DNA of 64,000 nucleotides from positions 91,557,191-91,621,190 of the forward strand of contig NC_080423.1 of the NCBI RefSeq assembly GCF_029873635.1, written 5' to 3'. A program made the position numbers and the translations under genes. Origin of the DNA: Malania oleifera (Eukaryota; Streptophyta; Magnoliopsida; Santalales; Ximeniaceae). Positions 11,084-22,666 of this stretch are shown here, in pieces. The notes under the pieces were generated by a model. The model saw only the letters and a list, made by a program, of their open reading frames with translations. It had not been told where the DNA came from and searched no databases. Position 1 is the first letter of the stretch; every line of letters starts with the position of its first letter.

Positions 11084-12749
11084 CGATTTTGGGCCGGATT
11101 TATGCCGGATCGACAATCTGAAGTCACCACGATACTCTTGGGGAAGTTCTCTCTAAATCTACCGGAGCGGATCGCTGGTGAAAGCAAGTTGGAAATCATC
11201 CCTAAGTTGAAGTAAGGCTTTTTAAGTCAAATTTGACCTTACAGTAGTTATAGGAAATAATGTACACGTAGAAATATTGAAGTTTAGTACTGTGAGTTTT
11301 CATTTTTAGGGTCTTGGTCGGGAAATCCTACAGGTGTTAGTTTAGGATATTTTAGGGGTTTTCTCAGTAGTCAGGTAAGGGAATAAACTAAAACAGTCAT
11401 TTTCATGCAAATTACTATTATTTATGAGAAAAGTTATTTTCTGAAAAGCATGTATTATATCTATAGATTAGGAAGGAAATGTACGTTTGAAAAAAGTACT
11501 ACTAATATGTTGAAATGTATACATATGTATGAGATGTCAGAAAGTATAATTTTAAAATGCAATGTATAGTTTTATACAGCAAATGTGTGGCATGAATATT
11601 ATTTTACTTGGTAAAATATTATGATATGATGATGAAATGAATGCAATATGATTTGAGAAGTTATGGAAGTATATAGTGCATTATGATTCTAACAAATACA
11701 TGATTAAATGATTATTTTCAGAATGATGTATTGATGTATGATTTCGGCGCAAGGTTGTATATATGATATGTTCGGTGTAAGGCTGTAATTATGAAATGTT
11801 CGGCACAAGGCCGTAATTATGAAATGTTTGGCACAAGACCGTAATTATGAAATGATGATATATTATCATGTATTATATGTTATCAAAACCCAGATGTTAG
11901 TTTAGTTCAGTTCAAGAGCACAGTACCGTAGCTATATAGATCAAATATTTATGTTCAGACTTGTACTAACCACCCCACAAAGGGGTGGGAGATGGATAGT
12001 CGATGTGATGTTTAGTGTAAAGTTGTAGACGTCCACCTAGCAGTCCAGACCAGAGTGCGGCGGGCCTATTGTACTTACAAACATATTTTTGACTCCGTAG
12101 TGGTCGACCAACCATTGTCGGGTCCCGCCTTCGGGCTACATAACCCGTCATGTGGGGTAATACATGACATTAGCTAGCTATTCATCCTATGTATGTTTTC
12201 AGTATTATCAGTTCTAACAGATGTTTTATGTACGTTATGATTTATTAATAAATATGAAAGTATATGAGAATTTAGTATGTTATGATGAATGTTTACCGAT
12301 ATATAAAATGTATTGCATATGTATAATTACATTAATTCTTCATGTTGCCACACAACTGTATTTAGTTTATTTTCCCTTACTGAGATGTGTCTCACCCCCA
12401 ACATTAATTAATTTTTCAGAAGACCGTGAGTGACCGGCGAGTCGTGGCCAATGTTGAGTTAGTGATATTACCCTTTTAGGAGGGTAAGATTTTGTACTAG
12501 GGTCAGAATTATTTTGTGTTTGATCCTAGAGTTATTTGATGTTTATGAGCATGTATATAAATACAGTTATCTGATATTGTAGTAAACTCTGGTATTATGC
12601 TTTATGGATGGATGGATGATTGAGATTTTATACTTGCTGCTGCTTAGGTTTCCGCTATGATTGACGGGCGTCCCCGTTACCCATGGGTTCGGGTCAACTT
12701 TTTCATTTAATATATTACATTTTATGTTAAAGAAATTGAGGTCGTTACA
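10601..12749 (+). mobile_element. Tekay-like solo LTR (copy 1)
   Basis: It starts TGTGACAACCCGAATAATAA and ends GAGGTCGTTACA. The target duplication is GATTT / AATTT (10596-10600 and 12750-12754), differing by one transition. U3 carries about eleven TCGTCGACGA-type boxes, a TATA box and a long CT run (11041-11080). The intron-like pair is CAG|GTAAGG (GT at 11375) and TTTTTCAG|A (AG at 12418), with TGAGATGTGTCTCA at 12381-12394. A hairpin CCACCCC-ACAAA-GGGGTGG lies near 11970. A GCCTTCGGGC block lies near 12130. It is about the same length as, and very similar to, 13246-15268, but has its own duplication and so is a separate insertion. Confidence 0.9.
10681..10977 (+). promoter_or_regulatory. 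U3 module: eleven TCGTCGACGA-type boxes and TATA box
   Basis: Boxes start near 10681, 10702, 10755, 10776, 10797, 10821, 10839, 10885, 10904, 10929 and 10949. Several are perfect TTCGTCGACGAA palindromes. The variants differ mostly by C-to-T or G-to-A at CpG. CTATAAATAC follows at 10968-10977, then the CT run. Confidence 0.65.
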
Positions 12750-13245
12750 AATTTGATATTATAAATCTTGTGCTGGGATAAATTAAGTAAGCTTAGGATA
12801 TTTGCATCATTATTGCAAGTGTCCAATAGCTTGGATTTTTGTTGTGCAAATATTTCTCAAACAAGCAAAACATTTTCAAACTAGTATTGTGCATATTATA
12901 TTGAGGAAAACTCTTTTGAACTAGTTTGATTATCTTATTCATATCTTTGGAATATTGATTTGCTATTGATTTGTGTCTTACTTAAATTCTAAGGTATTGC
13001 TTGTTTAGAAAACTCTTAAGCATATTAACGATCATATCTTGTTGAGTATAACTTGCACAAAAATATACATCACTGAGCTTACATCTACCTACATTGTTGA
13101 TGTGTATGTGATTGATTAAGTATATTGCGCGTACAGGGGTACATATCTGCTTTACATGAAAGCATAATCACTATACCGATTACTTTGTGAAAAATACTGA
13201 TGTATTTCCAAGCGTGGCTTGAGGGGGTTTGATCTAGCCCAGAAG

Positions 13246-13643
13246 TGTGACAACCCGAATAAAAATGATATTTAAAATAATAAAGAGGAATGAAAATGGA
13301 AACAGTAATGGAATGAGGAAGTCGACTTCGTCGATGACATTGTACTTTAGAAGGAATAACCGAGGGGAATCATCAAGGCTTCGTCGACGAATACAGGGGA
13401 TTCGTCGACGAGGGTTTAAAAGAATTCCTCGACAAAGACTGAATTTCATCGATGAGGAAATACCAAGAGAGGTTTTGAGCCAACTGAATTTCCTCGACGA
13501 GGACTGAATTTCATCGACAAAATTATTAAAGGATTCGTCGACAAATGACGTGGCTCGTCGACGAATCTAGTTCTATAAATATAGAAAAATCTGGATTTTA
13601 CTTCACAGTTAAGCCATCTTTCATTTTCTCTCTCTCCCCTTCG

Positions 13644-13678
<35 letters not shown>

Positions 13679-15268
13679 GATTTTGGGCCAGATTTACCCC
13701 AGATCGACAATCCGAAGTCACCATGACGCTTCTGAGGAAGTTCTCTCCAAATTTGCCGGAGCGGATCGTTGGTGAAAGCAAGTTGGAAATCTTTCCTAAG
13801 TTGAGGTAAAGATTTTTAAGCCAAATTTGATCTTATGGTAGTTATAGGAAATGATGTACACGTAGAAATACTGAAGTTTAGTACTGTGTGTTTTTATTTT
13901 TAGGGTCTTGATTAGGAAATCCTATGGGTGTTAGACCAGGATATTTTATGGGCTTTCTCAGTAGTCAGGTAAGGGAATAAACTAAAGGAGTTACTTTTCA
14001 ATCAAATTATTATTATTTATGAGTAACTTGATTTCCTGAAAGTATTTACGATATTTGAATATTAAGGAATAAATGTATGTTTGAGAAAAATACTGCCAAT
14101 GTGATGGAACATATATATATATGTATGAGATGCCAGAAATTATGATTTTTAGAATATAATGTATGGTTTTATGCAGAAAATGTGTGGCATGAATATTATT
14201 TTCCATGGAAGAATATCATGATATGACGATGATACGAATGAAATATGTTTTGTGAAATTATGAAAAAGTACAGTATATTATGATGATTTTGAAATGCATG
14301 GTAATTGATTTAATTTCAGAATGATATGTTCGACACGAGGCCGTAATTATGATATGTTCAGCATGAGGCCGTAATTATGAAAGATTCTATATAATCATGT
14401 ACTATATGTTTTCAGAACCCGGATGTTAGTTTAGTTCAGTTCAGGAGGTCGGTACCGTAGCAATATAGATCAGATATCTATGTTCAGATTAGTGCTAAAC
14501 ACTCTACGAAGGGGTGGGAGATGGATAGTCGATGTGGCTTTCAGTAGAGTGTGGACATCCACCTGGCAATCCGGCCCAGGGTGTGGCGGGCCTATTGTAC
14601 TTACAGACATTTTTGACTCGGTAGTGGTTGGTCAGCCTTTGTCGGGTCTCGCCTTCGGGCTGTACAACCCGTCATGGGGGGTAACACATGACATCAGCTA
14701 GCTATTCATCCTATGTATGTTTTCAGTATTATCAGTTATAACATATGCTTTACATACGATATGATTTATTAGCAAATATGAAAGTAAATGATTATTCAAT
14801 ATATTACGATAAATGTCTACAAATATATGAAATGTACTGTATATGTATAATTACCATAAATATTCATGTTGCCACATAGATGTATTTAGTTTATTTTCCC
14901 TTACTGAAATGTGTCTCACCCCCAACATTAATTAATTTTTCAGGAGACCCTGACTGACCGGCGGGTCGTGGCCACCGTTGAGTTAGTGATATTACCCCGT
15001 TAAAAGGGTAAGATTTTGTACTAGGGTCAGAATTATTTTGTATTTGATCCTAGAGTTATTTTATGTTTATGAGCATGTATATAAATACAGTTATTTGATG
15101 TTGTAGTAAACTCTGGTATTATGTTTTATGGTTGGATGATTGAAATTTTATACTTGTTGCTACTTAGGTTTCCACTATGATTGACAGGTATCCCCATTAC
15201 CCACGGGTTTGGGTTGACTTTTTAATTTATTATGTTATATTTTATATTAAGAAATTGAGGTCGCTACA
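13246..15268 (+). mobile_element. Tekay-like solo LTR (copy 2)
   Basis: It starts TGTGACAACCCGAATAAAAA and ends GAGGTCGCTACA, with a perfect AGAAG target duplication (13241-13245 and 15269-15273). It is the same family as 10601-12749, in the same orientation 497 bases further on, with fewer U3 boxes and no CCACCCC hairpin. Intron-like pair: CAG|GTAAGG (GT at 13969) and TTTTTCAG|G (AG at 14942). The stem hairpin is decayed to TGAAATGTGTCTCA (14905-14918). The sequence between the two copies belongs to the SIRE-like LTR, which rules out a single element with paired LTRs. Confidence 0.9.
13320..13581 (+). promoter_or_regulatory. U3 module: TCGTCGACGA-type boxes and TATA box
   Basis: About nine boxes, several decayed (TTCATCGATGAG, TTCCTCGACAAA), precede CTATAAATA at 13573-13581. 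A CT run follows at 13647-13674. Confidence 0.6.
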
Positions 15269-15708
15269 AGAAGGATCAGGTTGGGGTCAGCCCTGTGAAT
15301 TTGACCTACTGCCTTCTCCGCCCCGCAAGGAGAGTTTGTAAAGGTTAAGGTCAGTCCTGTGCTAATTGACCAGGTTGTATTAGGTGTCGCTCCACCCTTT
15401 AAGTGAGCCATTAGTGGAATCCTCGGGCTTGCGAGCTAGAGGCAAGGATGTAAGCACAATTGACCAAACCCCGATAACATATCGTGTGTCCGTTTATATT
15501 TCCGCACTTTATATTTACCGCACGTGTATGTTATTGTGTGAATGACGTGCATGATTTAAATTCTGCATATTATACTTATCTGCGCATTTAGGTAGATAGA
15601 CCTAGGTTGTGAATGTACTGTTGATAAAACCAGCTAACCTAGGAGAAAAAGTTTTAATACCTAATTCACCCCCCCCCCTCTTGGGAATACACCAAAGCTA
15701 ACAGTAAG

Positions 15709-16038
15709 TAATAACATTACTTTAGGACCAAAAAAGGGTCTTTCATCTTTCACTTTTTGTTTCTTTTCTAAAGATAACACTAACATAATTATGATACCGT
15801 TTTACGAATGGGTATCATAAAGAGTGTTGAAAGGCTAATCATCACTCAAATGGTTGGTTAATCACCTTTCCTATGCACAAATGTACTCCCAAACTCTAAA
15901 TCTGGTTTTTATAGACCGTTTTCAAGAGTTTTCTTTATTTTTTCAGTTTTTTTTTTTAAAAAAAAAATTAAGGTGCTAACTCCATTTTTAACTATTTTTT
16001 ACCCCTCTTTCATCAAAACTCTTTATTTTATATTTGCG
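15709..16038. other. Non-coding stretch
   Basis: No gene seen. It contains CAAATGGTTGGTTAATCACC, similar to the motifs at 6540-6640, so it may be part of the same decayed copia-like LTR group. Confidence 0.25.
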
Positions 16039-16090
16039 AACTCTATGTTGCCTCATCCATTCCATCCGGTTGAACATCAAATAGAGCCTT
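16039..16090 (-). pseudogene. Ty1/copia gag fragment, continuation of 38274-38391
   Basis: Read on the minus strand this encodes LFDVQPDGMDEAT, the part of copia Gag that normally follows the QQG..KAL motif. The beginning of that Gag lies at 38274-38391 on the same strand. When the LTR at 16091-38273 and one copy of the target duplication are disregarded, the frame is unbroken across the junction. Beyond about 16038 the similarity is lost, so the rest of the copia element has been deleted. Confidence 0.7.
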
Positions 16091-18071
16091 TGTAATGACC
16101 CAAAAATTACACCATTTTAAAAGAAAATATAATTTACTCTGATACCCCGGTAATAGCTACTATAACATCTCAGGCCCCAAATGGGCACTGAGGTATCCCT
16201 ATACACAAATTGACACACCTAAGCAGCGAAAAACATAAAGTCATACACATATATTTACAATATCAGAATTCAGTGTTCCAAACCATACATACATATTTAC
16301 ATATCACCCTAGTATCATCTGCTCAAAAATACAATCCCCTGAATACACTTACCCTATAACAAGGTAGTACAAAAGTCTCTCTATTTGCGAGCCTGATCTG
16401 CTTGCCTAACTGGATCACCTGAAAAACGTTAAATCACTGGAATGAGATAACGATCAGTAAGTGGAAATATGCAATTACTAGTGTGTGGCGATTAAGTTTC
16501 ATAACTATTATATTGACAATATCTGAAACTGTAAAACCTAGTAACTAAATATATAATATAACTTGCATTTATCATAATTTAAAGTACAACTATAATATCT
16601 GAGTTTTCTACTTTTCATACTTCTAGTATCATACTATATCTACTGATATTCTGAAAATCTGAATACATATACATAATTGAAATGTTTACCCTAGAAAGCT
16701 ATACATCATATGATTTAACCCCTCATAACAAGATTGTGCGGCTCGTAGGCGGGACTTAATCCTGGTTGGCCTGCCAGGTAAGTCAACTGTATTCTACCAA
16801 TCCTCAATCCGGCCAAACTACAACCTCTCCTAGTCTCGGAATTAGTAACTACCTCGTCAAACCGACCACCTCAACCCCTGTCTTTTGGGGAGTCTGCAAT
16901 CCCTCTAGGCACGGTTGACCAAAACCATCCATGCACTATCTAAGATGTGTGGTTACACTCTGATCTATACTAACTACGATACCGTGCTATGCTAACTGAA
17001 CATAACTTGATTCATCAGGGTTTGATATTGTATATACTATTTCTATAGATACCCTACTGTTTTCATCATGCTTCCAAAATAACCATAATACTATAAATCT
17101 GATATGAAAATACTTTACTATCTGACTAAAATAACTAAAATATCTGACTATAATATATGTGTTATCTAACTATCATATCTGTCTGAATAATTTGCATTAT
17201 CTGAGTGTTATGGTTTCGGAAAACATGGCATTTTGTAAATACTGTAAAATAATTGTTTGTATAATATATGTAAAATACATGTCTGATAAATATATGTCTG
17301 TAAAATATACTTGTCTGTATATATATACATTGTAAATCATGATATTCTGAGAGACTATATAAATTTTGTACTTAACAAATATCTACTCAGGTCACACAAT
17401 TGATATAACTCATGTACTGAAATCTGTAAAATTGTGTAATTTATACCCTGTACCTTGATAAACAAATACTATAATTTACTAATAATATTTTTGAATTTAC
17501 TAGCATAGCATGTTTCCCTTACCTAACTGGCTGGGAGGCTCGCCTCCAACTTATCCTCATGCTCACGACATACTATTCCCAAAATCCTGAAAAAATTCAT
17601 ATTTCCAATAAACCACTATATTTCCCCGAACCTACGTACTCGTAATTTACTAAACTATAATTTACCTAGACTCCTGGAAATATTTTTCGGGGGTCCTCAC
17701 CCCGTGCCTGTAGTGTCCTAAAACACCCTAGTCTTGAAAATACAATGCCCTAATTTATTTCACAAAACTCCAGTATATTCCCATATTACTCAGAATCTAA
17801 ACTCAAATAAGCCTAATAAAACTGAAAATACCCAAATAATATACTTACCCTGATTTTGGGATGGTGCTCAAGTTGGCCAAACCAACAATCTGTTTTGGCA
17901 AACTTGTAGAGAATGTCCCCAAGATCAATGTGGCGGCTTCCGATTGTCAAAACGTGGAGAAATGGGGTGAGAATCGTAAAGAGAAGGGAGAGGAACCGAG
18001 CAGGAGAGAGAGAGAGAGAGAGAGAGAGAAATGAGAAAAATGATTTTCTCTCGTTGAATCCCGATTTTTTG

Positions 18072-18229
18072 CTATTTATAGTGCTTTTGCCACGTGGCCT
18101 CCTCAACGAGCCACGTCACCTCGTCGATGAGTTCAAGAAGGAAGTTCTTCAATGAGCACCTAACCCTCGTCGACGAGTTTCAGGCCCCAAAATAGCCCCT
18201 CGGTAAACTCTCGTCGATGAGACACACGT
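18072..18229 (-). promoter_or_regulatory. U3 module of the minus-strand LTR
   Basis: CTATAAATAG reads on the minus strand at 18072-18081, with boxes CTCATCGACGAG, CTCGTCGACGAG and others between 18118 and 18222. Further boxes of the same module lie across the insertion at 38158-38190. Confidence 0.6.
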
Positions 18230-20220
18230 TGTAGAGACCCAAACCTGTATAAGCAGGATTCATCGATGAAGGATCACATTCGTCGATGAAGTCCTTCAGA
18301 GCCTTGTCGACGAGAGAATGCTGAGGGATTTTGGGAGGTTCTCGGGAAATCCTCGTCGACGAAATTTAGGGCCTCGTCGACGATTTGTGTGGTGGATTCA
18401 TCGACGAATTAGACCGGGTCAAAGGCCCTATAAATATCCCATTTGAGTTGCTTAGGAGCTAAGATTCTCCTAAAAGCTCTCTCTCTCTCTCTAAGCTGTG
18501 AATCTCTCTCTCACTCTAGGATTCTTCTCCATTCGTCGTTCATTTCCAGAAACAGAGGGTACTGCGTGGATCAAAAGAGAAAACTCTACAATTTCAGCGG
18601 ATCGGATCGTCGTTTCGAAGATTTTTTGGTTTTTCCGAAAAATCGAGGTGGGGATCTGATCTTATTTTTGATTAGATATTTGGATAGTAGTCGAAGTTGT
18701 AGTAAGATTTTGTTATGTGGTTTTAGGTTTTCGGGATCCCGGGTTGTCGATTTGGACCGTGTTCGTACGAAATTTCATTTCGAGTATAAGGTAAGGGAAA
18801 TTTGATTACAACAGCATTTATAGAAAACTAAACCGCTAAAAAGCTAGTTTATGTTATTATGTATGATTTAACTGCTTATTTTCTAAATTCTACAGAGTAG
18901 AAATGCCGGTTTTATGATTTTACGATTTTTGGTAAAAACGAGGATTTCAGCGTATGATCTCCAAACTTTACAAAAATCATTTATTTACATTTATACTATA
19001 GTAGGAGAGGCTCAAATCCTTTACTTATTCATTTAAATGATGTTTACTTGATTTCTATCATTTAGCGGGTTTTTGGATTAAACTTGTGTGATATATGTTG
19101 AAACGGAAATGAATGGATTTTCTATACTTTTGATATAGAATATGGGAACGAAATTCCAATTTGTTATACTGGGAATGTGAAAAACGGAGGTCGGTGATAC
19201 ACCGAACTGAATTAGTAAACAAAGAGGGGTAAACCGAGTGGAATTGCGTCGGTTTTAACCCAATGTGACTATCTGAATTTGTGAAAAATACTGGAATTGA
19301 ATAGGCTACTGTTTTTCTATAAATTGTATATATGATACTGGAACCACAACTTGTGACCAAAAGAGGTTGAAAGAAACTTCAGTAAAAGGGGTTGAAAAAC
19401 ACTCCGGTTCGAGGGTTGAAATAAACTCCTAGGGCTAGGTACCGATGCTAGCAGTACAGTGCAACCATACATGATAAATCAGTATGGGTACGTTAGATGG
19501 TCGACCTGCGAGGAGTTAGTAAGCTGCTGGTAAAAATAAACCAGGGGGCGGTCGGATCATAAAAGATGCTCGGCTTTTGTCTGCACTAACACGACACCAT
19601 CAGAGGCAATCAGTGCACAACCCGTACCACGGAGTAAATAAGCAAACCGTTATACCAAGCTGGAGTTGTTCTAATAGTCATATGCATGATTTAAATACTT
19701 TATGTGCAAATAAATGTTATGTGATACAGTATTATAAACAAATGTTTTGAATGCATGAGTTCTTATTAAAATATGCATGTATGCGGTCACACACTGTTAT
19801 AACTCCTTCTTCCTTATTGAGAGGTGTCTCACCTTATCTTACAACCTTTGTTTTCAGGTCCATCAGGACGTCGGTCCTAGTAGGAAAAGGGACTGGGGAG
19901 ATCATTTTTTGTTAGCTTATGTAAGCATATGAATTTTGTATTAAACTTGGATGAAGTTCCTTTTTGGAGGGTTGTAATAATGAAAAATATTCTAAGTCCG
20001 AATTTATGTAAATTATGGATGTATCAGTAAGCTCTGGTATAAGTCTAGTAGAAATCCCAATAGATGTTTATGTTTTTTCGCGACATTTATATCATGATTG
20101 TGTATGATTTATACTCGTATGTCCTTATTTAGGGTGGGTTGTTTCCATATCATGAACAGGTATAGGTATTTGGTGTAAGAGAGTGACACATGGGTCCATA
20201 TAAAGGGCTGGGTCATTACA
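18230..20220 (+). repeat. 5' LTR of the Tekay element
   Basis: 1991 bases, from TGTAGAGACCC to GGTCATTACA. U3 boxes and a TATA box precede a CT run at 18475-18492. Intron-like pair: AAG|GTAAGG (GT at 18791) and TTTTCAG|G (AG at 19856), about 1.07 kb. Hairpin TGAGAGGTGTCTCA at 19818-19831. Conserved GGTACCGATGCTAGCAG / TGCAACCATACA block near 19440-19475. It pairs with 36073-38148 with scattered, mostly transition differences. Confidence 0.92.
18250..18436 (+). promoter_or_regulatory. U3 module of the Tekay 5' LTR
   Basis: Boxes TTCATCGATGAA, TTCGTCGATGAA, TTGTCGACGAG, CTCGTCGACGAA, CTCGTCGACGAT and TTCATCGACGAA are followed by CTATAAATA at 18428-18436. This is the probable promoter of the element. 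Confidence 0.65.
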
Positions 20221-20222
20221 GT

Positions 20223-20234
20223 TGGTATCAGAGC
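20223..20234 (+). other. Primer-binding site (tRNA-iMet type)
   Basis: TGGTATCAGAGC lies two bases after the LTR end. It is complementary to the 3' end of initiator tRNA-Met and is the usual minus-strand primer site in Tekay and copia elements. Confidence 0.9.
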
Positions 20235-20394
20235 CCAAAGCCAGTCGGAAGTATGATTCGTTTAATGCTGCCTAGTTAGGGATATGTGCTAAACTTAGAA
20301 GTTGTTAGTTGTTATAGTCTAGAATATACCAGAGTATAGGACGAGGATAAGACCTTGGATTTTTCTTTGTATATCTAGAGATGAAAATTCATTG

Positions 20395-20626
20395 ATAGAC
20401 TTCCGTGTTTTTTTGGATCAGTCGAAAGGTTCAAAAAATCACGGCAATCCATTGACTTTTTGTTTCCTAGTAGAAGGGTGAAATTCGAGTTAGAATGAGG
20501 ATGTAAAATTTATGGAGTATGTCAATGTTAAGAATGTGAACTTTGGAGAATTGACCTTATATTGTGATAGTAGTAGTTTATGGGTAGGTTATTACCTTTC
20601 TAATGGGTTCTCGTAATTATTTCAGG
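20395..20626 (+). promoter_or_regulatory. Untranslated leader with conserved block and an acceptor at the gag start
   Basis: GATAGACTTCCGTG and CACGGCAATCCATTGACT, with TTTCCTAGTAGAAGGGTGA, match the leader of the gag-only element at 58905-59020 in order and spacing. The leader ends in TAATTATTTCAG|G (AG at 20624-20625) directly before the gag ATG, a good plant 3' splice site. Both features are shared with the second element, which suggests function in packaging or splicing. Confidence 0.5.
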
Positions 20627-20817
20627 ATGGAATCCAGGGATATCACGGCCAACGTGAGTGGCAGTAGTAGTGAGGGTGCCGGCCCTGAGGCTGGTAATGA
20701 CTCTACTAGTGTGTTACATGACTTTGCACATCAGCTTATGACTGAGGTGGTGCATTTGAATAAGGGGCAAGATCATCCTACGACTGAGTTGGGCTGCTCT
20801 ATTGAGCAGTTCACCAG
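20627..20817 (+). pseudogene. Tekay gag, N-terminal part
   Basis: The chosen start is ATG at 20627 (MESRDITANVSGSSS), because it abuts the acceptor-like site and matches the position of the start in the element at 59119; an in-frame ATG at 20603 lies inside the pyrimidine-rich leader. The frame stays open to GCSIEQFT, the start of the retrotransposon Gag core, where the Athila element enters at 20818. Gag resumes in frame at 28879. The protein would be the structural capsid precursor. Confidence 0.8.
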
Positions 20818-22653
20818 TGACCGGTGCAAACTGCAAGTGAACAGTATCGTAGTTTTATAATATAATGATGTGTAGAGTATCGTTCTCAGGGATTGATGTC
20901 TTAATTTTACCAAGTACCGAAATTTTACTAACCTTGATTTTATTTAGAAAAATTAATAATTTTAGACTGCGAAATTTAACAAAGCTACTTTAAATAAACT
21001 ATTCAGGAGAATTTAAAACTGGATACTGCGTGTCAAATTGATGATAGTGAAATCTTCTAGGAAACCGATTTCACCTAGTTCCTCACTATGCTTTACTCAT
21101 TTAGCTAATTCAACTTCGTTTTCTCTATTTGTTAGCAAATCGCCAATTTTTCCAAAAGCCTCTTTCGATAGTCAATCAGAACCTATTCTTGTTTATTATT
21201 TAACATAAGAGTATGCAAATTAATAACGCAAGAACGCAGTAAGACCCTCGATTTTTAATGCTACGTAGGTTCATACAAGTCTTTCGATCTCTATATTTAC
21301 CTATGCTGAATTGTCCAAGATCTATCCTATAATCCCCCCTTTCAGTAGCAAATCACAAGACTAAAATCATTTAATTAATGGTCAGTTAATTAAAAGCATT
21401 AGACACAAAATAACTCAAACAAACATTAATGAAAACTATTTCAGATTAGCATCAATGAGCAAGCATAGTTCGAAACTGGCTACATCGTTTTCTTAGAATT
21501 CAAAAATTTAGTTCATTCTAAAAATTAAATCCAACATAACATATTTCACCATATTTTCTTCAATTTGGAGCGTACGGTAAAGATCAACACTCACCGCACC
21601 GCCGTCGCGCGTCGCGAACACCCCGAACACCACCGTTGTTCGCCGCCTTTCGATTCTAAAAAGATATTATTTTTTCGTGCTTCCAACTCTCCTTTGCTGG
21701 CTGTGTGTGTATCTTCGCAGCACCCCCAAAAGATAACCACAAGAAAGCTCCCAAAAAATAATTTTTCCAAGAAATTTTCTGTGGTTTCGCCTCCCTTGTG
21801 TGTCTAACCAAGAAAAATCAATTCTTTCTTTCTGTAAAATGTGGCCTCCCTCTCTCTCCCAACGCATGCTGCCCCCCCCCCCCCCTTCCTCTCTTCTTGC
21901 ACACGGCTCTCTCCAAAGAAACCCTCCTCTTTGACTTTTTTTCATTCCTTTGCTTTTGTCTTTCCTTTCTTTGCTTTTCTTTCCTTTCTTTTGTCTTTCC
22001 ATTCTTTTGTCTTTCCTTTCTATGTACCTGGTGCCTCACCCTTCTGAGATGACCCGGCTGCATGGCCGGGTCACCTCTCATTTTTTTTTTTCTTTTTTTT
22101 TTTTCAAAGGTACACGAACTGCCCTCCTCTTTCAAGCCCACTTTCGACCCTCTTACAGCTCGTAATTCTCAAAGATTAAAACATAAAAGATGTAGAGATC
22201 TTTTTCAAATTTTCCCAAAATTTTGAATCGTCTCGATCGGAGCTCGGATGAGAAAGTTACACCAAGATTACGAAGAATTGTTGAAATAATCCATAAAACA
22301 GCGTATGCTAACTTCATGTCTGATTTCGATCTTGATGCATCCATTATTTCGCAAAATGCAAAACATGAAAATTGTAGAATATTTTCTTATCTTTCGATGG
22401 CATCCTGAATCATCTAAATCGGAGGTTGGATGAGAGAGTTACGCACAGATTAAAAAGTGTCATCGGTTTTTGGCTTCCGATAGTTGCCCTACAAGAAAAA
22501 ATTCCAAAATTTCATAAATTACTTAATAAAACTGAAATATTATAAATAGAACATAATGTTAAAATATTGAGAGTAATTAGGCATTTAAATACAAAATAGG
22601 ATTCCCAATGCATGAATTAAAGCACCTAATTACGCAATTTAAGCGCGTAATCA
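20818..22653 (-). repeat. 3' LTR of the Athila-type element
   Basis: 1836 bases. On the minus strand it starts TGATTACGCGCTTAAATTGC directly after the polypurine tract and ends CACCGGTCA. It pairs with 27083-28878. A perfect 9-bp hairpin TGACCCGGC / GCCGGGTCA lies near 22049-22073 and is damaged by one change in the partner LTR. Confidence 0.92.
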
Positions 22654-22666
22654 CACCCCCCAACTA
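22654..22666 (-). other. Polypurine tract of the Athila-type element
   Basis: On the minus strand TTAGTTGGGGGGTG sits directly before the LTR start. It fixes the minus orientation of the element. Confidence 0.85.

Larger units (their letters stand above)
9527..15703 (+). mobile_element. SIRE-like Ty1/copia solo LTR, interrupted twice
   Basis: It starts TGTTGACCTTATGGGTCATA, a beginning typical of SIRE/Maximus-type copia LTRs. It ends with a CACCCCCCCCCTCTTGGGAA block followed by CCAAAGCTAACA. A perfect 5-bp target duplication GTAAG flanks it (9522-9526 and 15704-15708), so it is a solo LTR left by LTR-LTR recombination. Removing the two inserts (10601-12749 and 13246-15268 with their duplications) leaves about 2.0 kb. 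The stretch 9951-10260 contains repeated GGGCGACCGAAC-like motifs. No internal region remains. Confidence 0.85.

Noticed and set aside
10601..15268. The two similar LTRs read as the 5' and 3' LTRs of one short element
   Set aside because: Each has its own 5-bp duplication, no primer site follows the first, and the sequence between belongs to the SIRE-like LTR.
20603..20626. Upstream in-frame ATG as the start of Tekay gag
   Set aside because: It lies in the pyrimidine-rich tract of the acceptor-like site; the ATG at 20627 matches the position of the start in the related gag at 59119.
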